64,000 nt of DNA from contig JAZKIW010000108.1 of assembly GCA_040384625.1 (NCBI GenBank), forward strand, positions 1 to 64,000. Direction: 5' to 3'. The translations under genes and the position numbers were made by a program. Positions 60,993 to 64,000 of this stretch are shown in pieces. Each line of letters opens with the position of its first letter. Within the stretch, counting starts at the first letter, position 1. The stretch comes from CADEEN01 sp040384625. Its GTDB lineage: Bacteria > Pseudomonadota > Gammaproteobacteria > Burkholderiales > Burkholderiaceae_C. The notes under the pieces are model-generated. The model had not been told where the DNA came from. It made no database searches and saw nothing but the letters and a program-made list of their open reading frames with translations.

Positions 60993-61445
60993 ATGGCGCT
61001 GGTCGTGGCGCTTGCGGGGTGTTCCGGATCGCGTGCGCCCCTGCCGGCTGTGCCGCCAGGTGCTGCGTTGCCTTCGATCGGAGTGTCAGCGGCGCGGCCG
61101 CTGCCGGCGCCGATGGTGCGCGCGCGCAACTGGGACGAGTACAAGGTCGCGGCCGGTCAGCGCATGGTCGAGGCCAACCCGGACGCGACGTACAGCGGCC
61201 TGGTGCCCGAGCCACTGCTGGCGATTCCGGTGCTCGAGATCGAGCTCTACCGCGACGGCAGCGTGCAGCGGATACACGTTCAGCGCCGGCCAACCCAGGC
61301 CCAGGACACAGTGCAGCTGGCCATCGATGCCGTTCACCGAGCGGCACCGTTCGGTGACGTGTCGCATCTGCCGCGGCCGTGGAAGTTCAGCGAGGTCTTC
61401 CTGTTTCGCGATGACCGACGCTTCAAGCCGCGCGCGCTGGATTGA
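60993..61445 (+). CDS. Probable lipoprotein, TonB/TolA C-terminal-like
   Basis: 150 residues from the ATG at 60993. The N-terminus MALVVALAGCSGSRAPL has a lipobox (LAGC, Cys10). The C-terminal half, IPVLEIELYRDGSVQRIHVQ, followed by QLAIDAVHRAAPFGDVSHLP and KFSEVFLF, resembles TonB/TolA C-terminal domains (GSV-x-V-RRAAPF pattern). A longer open reading frame upstream runs through the repeat and uvrC, so it is rejected. Function unknown; it might link an envelope complex. pgsA follows 31 bases later. Confidence 0.6.
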   Translation: MALVVALAGCSGSRAPLPAVPPGAALPSIGVSAARPLPAPMVRARNWDEYKVAAGQRMVEANPDATYSGLVPEPLLAIPVLEIELYRDGSVQRIHVQRRPTQAQDTVQLAIDAVHRAAPFGDVSHLPRPWKFSEVFLFRDDRRFKPRALD

Positions 61446-61476
61446 ACGCCCGGCACCGAAGCGGCTACGATCACCC

Positions 61477-62043
61477 ATGTTCTTCAACCTGCCGACCCTG
61501 CTGACCTGGGCCCGCATCGTCGCGATCCCGCTGGTCGTCGGTGTGTTTTATCTGCCGCTGACGGAGCCCGAGCGCAACCTGATCGCCACCGTCCTGTTCG
61601 TGGCCGTGGCGATCACCGACTGGGCCGACGGCTACCTCGCACGCAAGTTGAACCAGACCTCGGCCTTCGGCGCGTTCCTCGACCCAGTGGCCGACAAGTT
61701 CCTGATCTGCGCGGCGCTGCTGATCCTGCTCCAGCTCGATCGCGTCAACGCCCTGGTTGCCTTCGTCATCATCGGGCGCGAGATTGCCATCTCGGCCCTG
61801 CGCGAGTGGATGGCGCAGATCGGCGCCAGCCGCAGCGTGGCGGTGCATATGCTGGGCAAGGTCAAGACCGCTGTGCAGTTCGTGGCGATTCCCTTCCTGC
61901 TCTTCGATGGCTTGCTGTTCGGCGTCATCGACACGCGCCAGTGGGGCACCGGCCTGATCCTGATCGCCGCGATCCTGACGATCTGGTCGATGGTCTATTA
62001 CCTTCAGAAGGCCTTGCCCGAGATCCGTGCCAAGGTCCGCTGA
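61477..62043 (+). CDS. pgsA: CDP-diacylglycerol-glycerol-3-phosphate 3-phosphatidyltransferase
   Basis: 188 residues. The CDP-alcohol phosphotransferase signature DG-X2-AR-X8-G-X3-D-X3-D appears as ADGYLARKLNQTSAFGAFLD followed by PVADK; N-terminal NLPTLLTWARIVAIPLVV is typical of PgsA. It joins glycerol-3-P to CDP-diacylglycerol for phosphatidylglycerol synthesis at the inner membrane, with several helices predicted. uvrC-pgsA is a frequent neighbourhood in proteobacteria. Confidence 0.96.
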   Translation: MFFNLPTLLTWARIVAIPLVVGVFYLPLTEPERNLIATVLFVAVAITDWADGYLARKLNQTSAFGAFLDPVADKFLICAALLILLQLDRVNALVAFVIIGREIAISALREWMAQIGASRSVAVHMLGKVKTAVQFVAIPFLLFDGLLFGVIDTRQWGTGLILIAAILTIWSMVYYLQKALPEIRAKVR

Positions 62044-62926
62044 GCTTTCGCGCGAACAGACCCTGCTGGGCGCCATGCCTGCGGTGTTCGTGCTGATCTG
62101 GAGCACCGGCTTCGTCGTCGCCCGGTACGGCATGCCGCATGCCCCCCCATTGGGCTTTCTGGCGCTGCGCTATGCGCTGTCGGTGCTGGCTTTCGTTGTC
62201 TGGATCGCGGTGAGCCGTGCGGCTTGGCCGGTCGGGCGCACGCAGTGGCTGCACCTTGCCGTCTCGGGCGTGTTGATGCATGCCGGGTACCTGGGCGGCG
62301 TGTGGATGGCGGTGAAGGCCGGGATCGGTGCCGGCACGGTGTCCCTGATCGTTGGCCTGCAGCCGGTGCTGACGGCGGTCTGGCTATCGGCCAGCGGCAG
62401 CGCACACGCGGTCGCAGCGCGCCAATGGGCCGGACTGTCGCTCGGGCTGTGCGGCCTGCTGCTGGTCGTCGGCCACAAGCTCGGGTTGGGCGAAGTCACG
62501 CCGTGGAATCTGTCCCTGGCCGTGCTGGCGCTGTTGTCGATCAGCGCCGGCACCCTGTACCAGAAGCGCTTCGTCGCGCCCTGCGACGTGCGCACCGCCA
62601 ACACCGTGCAACTCGCCGCAGCTCTGGTGGTCACCGCACCGCTGGCCTGGATCGAGAACGGTGCCTGGCAGGCCCACCCCGAGCTGTTCGGCGCGATGGC
62701 CTGGTCGGTGCTGGTGCTGACCCTGGGGGGCAGTTCATTGCTCTACCTCCTGATCCAGCGTGGCGCAGCGACGCGGGTCGTCAGCCTGATGTACCTGGTG
62801 CCCCCTTGCACTGCAGTGCTGGCAGCAGTGTTGTTCGGCGAAGCGCTCGGCGTCAGCGTGCTGGCCGGTTTCGCGCTCACGGCCGCGGGCGTCTGGCTCG
62901 TCGTGCAGGGCCGCACTGCACAATGA
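62027..62926 (+). CDS. EamA/DMT-superfamily transporter
   Basis: 299 residues from a GTG at 62027 that overlaps pgsA by 17 bases; ATG at 62075 is the alternative. Ten hydrophobic helices are predicted in two EamA repeats: AVFVLIWSTGFVVARYGMPH begins the first, and LGGSSLLYLLIQRGAATRVV lies in the second, with PPCTAVLAAVLFGEALGVSV the closing motif. These export metabolites or amino acids by drug/metabolite exchange; substrate unknown. Its stop overlaps the next start (ATGA). Confidence 0.88.
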   Translation: MPRSAELSREQTLLGAMPAVFVLIWSTGFVVARYGMPHAPPLGFLALRYALSVLAFVVWIAVSRAAWPVGRTQWLHLAVSGVLMHAGYLGGVWMAVKAGIGAGTVSLIVGLQPVLTAVWLSASGSAHAVAARQWAGLSLGLCGLLLVVGHKLGLGEVTPWNLSLAVLALLSISAGTLYQKRFVAPCDVRTANTVQLAAALVVTAPLAWIENGAWQAHPELFGAMAWSVLVLTLGGSSLLYLLIQRGAATRVVSLMYLVPPCTAVLAAVLFGEALGVSVLAGFALTAAGVWLVVQGRTAQ

Positions 62927-63822
62927 GCTCGACCATGTTCGACGGGTTCAGCGCGCACGACATCGACCACGCGGGGGTGCGACTGCGCGCCTGGGTCGGG
63001 GGCACCGGGCCGGCCTTGCTTCTGTTGCACGGACATCCGCAGACTCACGTGATGTGGCATGCCGTCGCCGCAGGACTGGCGCAGCGCTTCAGCGTCGTCG
63101 CCATGGACCTGCGAGGGCGCGGTGACAGCGCTCGCCTGCAACCGTCACCCGACCACGGTCTGTACAGCAAGCGCGCGATGGCCGCCGATGCGCTGGCCGT
63201 GATGCAGCACTTTGGCTTCGATCGCTTTGCGGTCTGTGCCCACGACCGTGGCGCGCGCGTGGCGCACCGCCTAGCGCTCGACCATCCGCACGCGCCCAGC
63301 CGCCTGATGCTGCTCGACATTGCGCCGACGCTTGCTATGTACGAAGGCACGACCGAGGCCTTTGCGCGTGCCTACTGGCATTGGTTCTTCCTGATCCAGG
63401 ACGCGCCGACGCCGGAGCGGGCGATCGAGGCCGACCCAGTGGCCTGGTTGCGCGAAGGCATCGGCGGCCGCTTCGCCGGGCTCGGTCCGTTGACGCCGGC
63501 GGCCCTGGCCGAGTACGAACGCTGCATCGCGATGCCCGGCAGCGCCGCGGCCATCTGCGAGGACTACCGCGCCTCGGCGACGATCGACCTCGAACACGAC
63601 CGCGCAGACCGCGCCGCCGGTCGTCGCGTGCGGGCCCCACTGCGCGTGCTGTGGGGCGCCCAAGGGGTGGTCGGCCGCTGCTTCGATGTGCTGGCGTTGT
63701 GGCGCGAGGCAGCCAGCGACGTCAGTGGCCGCGCGCTCGACTGCGGCCACTACATTGCAGAAGAACGACCCGCCGAACTGTTGGCCGACATGCTGGCCTT
63801 CTTTGGAGACGACAAGCCATGA
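62923..63822 (+). CDS. Haloacetate-dehalogenase-like alpha/beta hydrolase
   Basis: 299 residues. The sequence HGHPQTHVMWHAVAAGLAQR is followed by CAHDRGARVAHRLALDHP, where the nucleophile is Asp (not Ser) and the two nearby Arg residues bind a carboxylate, as in fluoroacetate dehalogenase; LDIAPT supplies the acid, YWHWFFLIQ the halide-binding His and Trp, and GHYIAEERP the catalytic His. Members hydrolyse haloacetates, with some acting as epoxide or other hydrolases. The starting overlap with the EamA gene and the dehydrogenase downstream suggest one operon. Confidence 0.85.
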   Translation: MSSTMFDGFSAHDIDHAGVRLRAWVGGTGPALLLLHGHPQTHVMWHAVAAGLAQRFSVVAMDLRGRGDSARLQPSPDHGLYSKRAMAADALAVMQHFGFDRFAVCAHDRGARVAHRLALDHPHAPSRLMLLDIAPTLAMYEGTTEAFARAYWHWFFLIQDAPTPERAIEADPVAWLREGIGGRFAGLGPLTPAALAEYERCIAMPGSAAAICEDYRASATIDLEHDRADRAAGRRVRAPLRVLWGAQGVVGRCFDVLALWREAASDVSGRALDCGHYIAEERPAELLADMLAFFGDDKP

Positions 63823-64000
63823 GCAAACATCGCATCGCCGTGATTGCCGGTGACGGCATCGGCAGGGAAGTGATCCCCGAAGCCCTGCGCGTGCTCGACG
63901 CCGCCGCGCGGCGCTTCGACATCGCCATCGATCAGCAGACCTTTGCCTTCGCCGACTGCGACTACTACGCGCGACACGGCAAGATGATGCCGGACGACTG
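63819..64000 (+). CDS. Tartrate/isocitrate/isopropylmalate-type dehydrogenase, N-terminal part, cut by the window end
   Basis: The first 60 or so residues are present: the start MSKHRIAVIAGDGIGREVIP matches the family (AVIxGDGIGxEV), and then CDYYARHGKMMPDD resembles the tartrate dehydrogenase/D-malate dehydrogenase subgroup (CDYYxKHGxMMPxD). This family oxidises and may decarboxylate a hydroxyacid with NAD. Start overlaps the stop of the hydrolase (ATGA). The rest is outside the window, so length and active site cannot be checked. Confidence 0.75.
   Translation, partial: MSKHRIAVIAGDGIGREVIPEALRVLDAAARRFDIAIDQQTFAFADCDYYARHGKMMPDD

Noticed and set aside
59525..61144. 539-residue minus-strand open frame opposite uvrC
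   Set aside because: Antisense of a highly conserved gene; composition typical of GC-driven shadow frames.

Overview
The window reads as chromosomal DNA from a high-GC betaproteobacterium, most likely Burkholderiales (Rubrivivax/Leptothrix/Methylibium type). The evidence is three orphan tripartite-tricarboxylate (Bug-type) binding proteins, an EarP/EF-P pair with the rhamnosylatable Arg32, a multi-hairpin GC-rich intergenic repeat of the kind I remember from related genomes, and uniformly GC-skewed codon use. The genus is inference. I see no rRNA, tRNA, CRISPR array, IS element or prophage. Almost all of the sequence is coding, with many ATGA/GTGA start-stop overlaps.

Layout. 1-0.4 kb: frameshifted remnant of a family III CoA-transferase. 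0.5-5.4 kb (minus): winged-helix/TPR regulator, VOC protein, probable methanethiol S-methyltransferase, and a small-protein cluster (DUF4242, DUF1127, secreted protein, tandem DUF4242). 5.6-10.2 kb: LysE exporter, TPR-methyltransferase, Bug protein, and an ECF41-type sigma factor with its NmrA-like partner. 10.3-18.6 kb (minus): LacI regulator, complete ABC importer (binding protein, two permeases, small membrane protein, two different ATPases), then DhaL and DhaK, which looks like uptake and phosphorylation of a short polyol or ketose. 18.8-23.6 kb: Bug protein, LysR/azoreductase divergent pair, MBL-fold/LysR divergent pair. 23.5-29 kb: sugar isomerase with Gfo/Idh/MocA oxidoreductase (minus), then HMG-CoA-lyase-like enzyme, CoA-transferase and Bug protein (plus). 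29-36.5 kb: DUF1223 protein, flavoprotein, small secreted proteins, DUF3297, phosphoketolase-acetate kinase operon, DUF1203. 36.6-43.3 kb (minus): peptide-type ABC importer with a Rieske oxygenase as last gene. 43.4-48.2 kb: Cu/Zn SOD, patatin, then a minus run PAS-LuxR, APH-like kinase, GST, ribokinase. 48.3-52 kb: 3-oxoacid CoA-transferase, MFS transporter, LanC-like protein. 52-64 kb: housekeeping genes (pyrD, rpiA, mnmC, earP-efp, uvrC, pgsA) interleaved with DUF3445, DUF456, a lipoprotein, an EamA transporter, a haloacetate-dehalogenase-like hydrolase and the start of a tartrate/isopropylmalate-type dehydrogenase cut by the window edge.

The overall physiology is an aerobic heterotroph that scavenges organic acids, polyols and peptides and channels carbon through CoA thioesters and acetyl phosphate. 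I found no clear previously undescribed defence or mobile system. The most unusual items are the DUF4242/DUF1127 cluster, the orphan LanC-like protein, the MBL protein lacking the metal motif, the importer with two dissimilar ATPases and a tiny membrane protein, and a perfect 9+9 bp operator-like inverted repeat between PAS-LuxR and the CoA-transferase genes.
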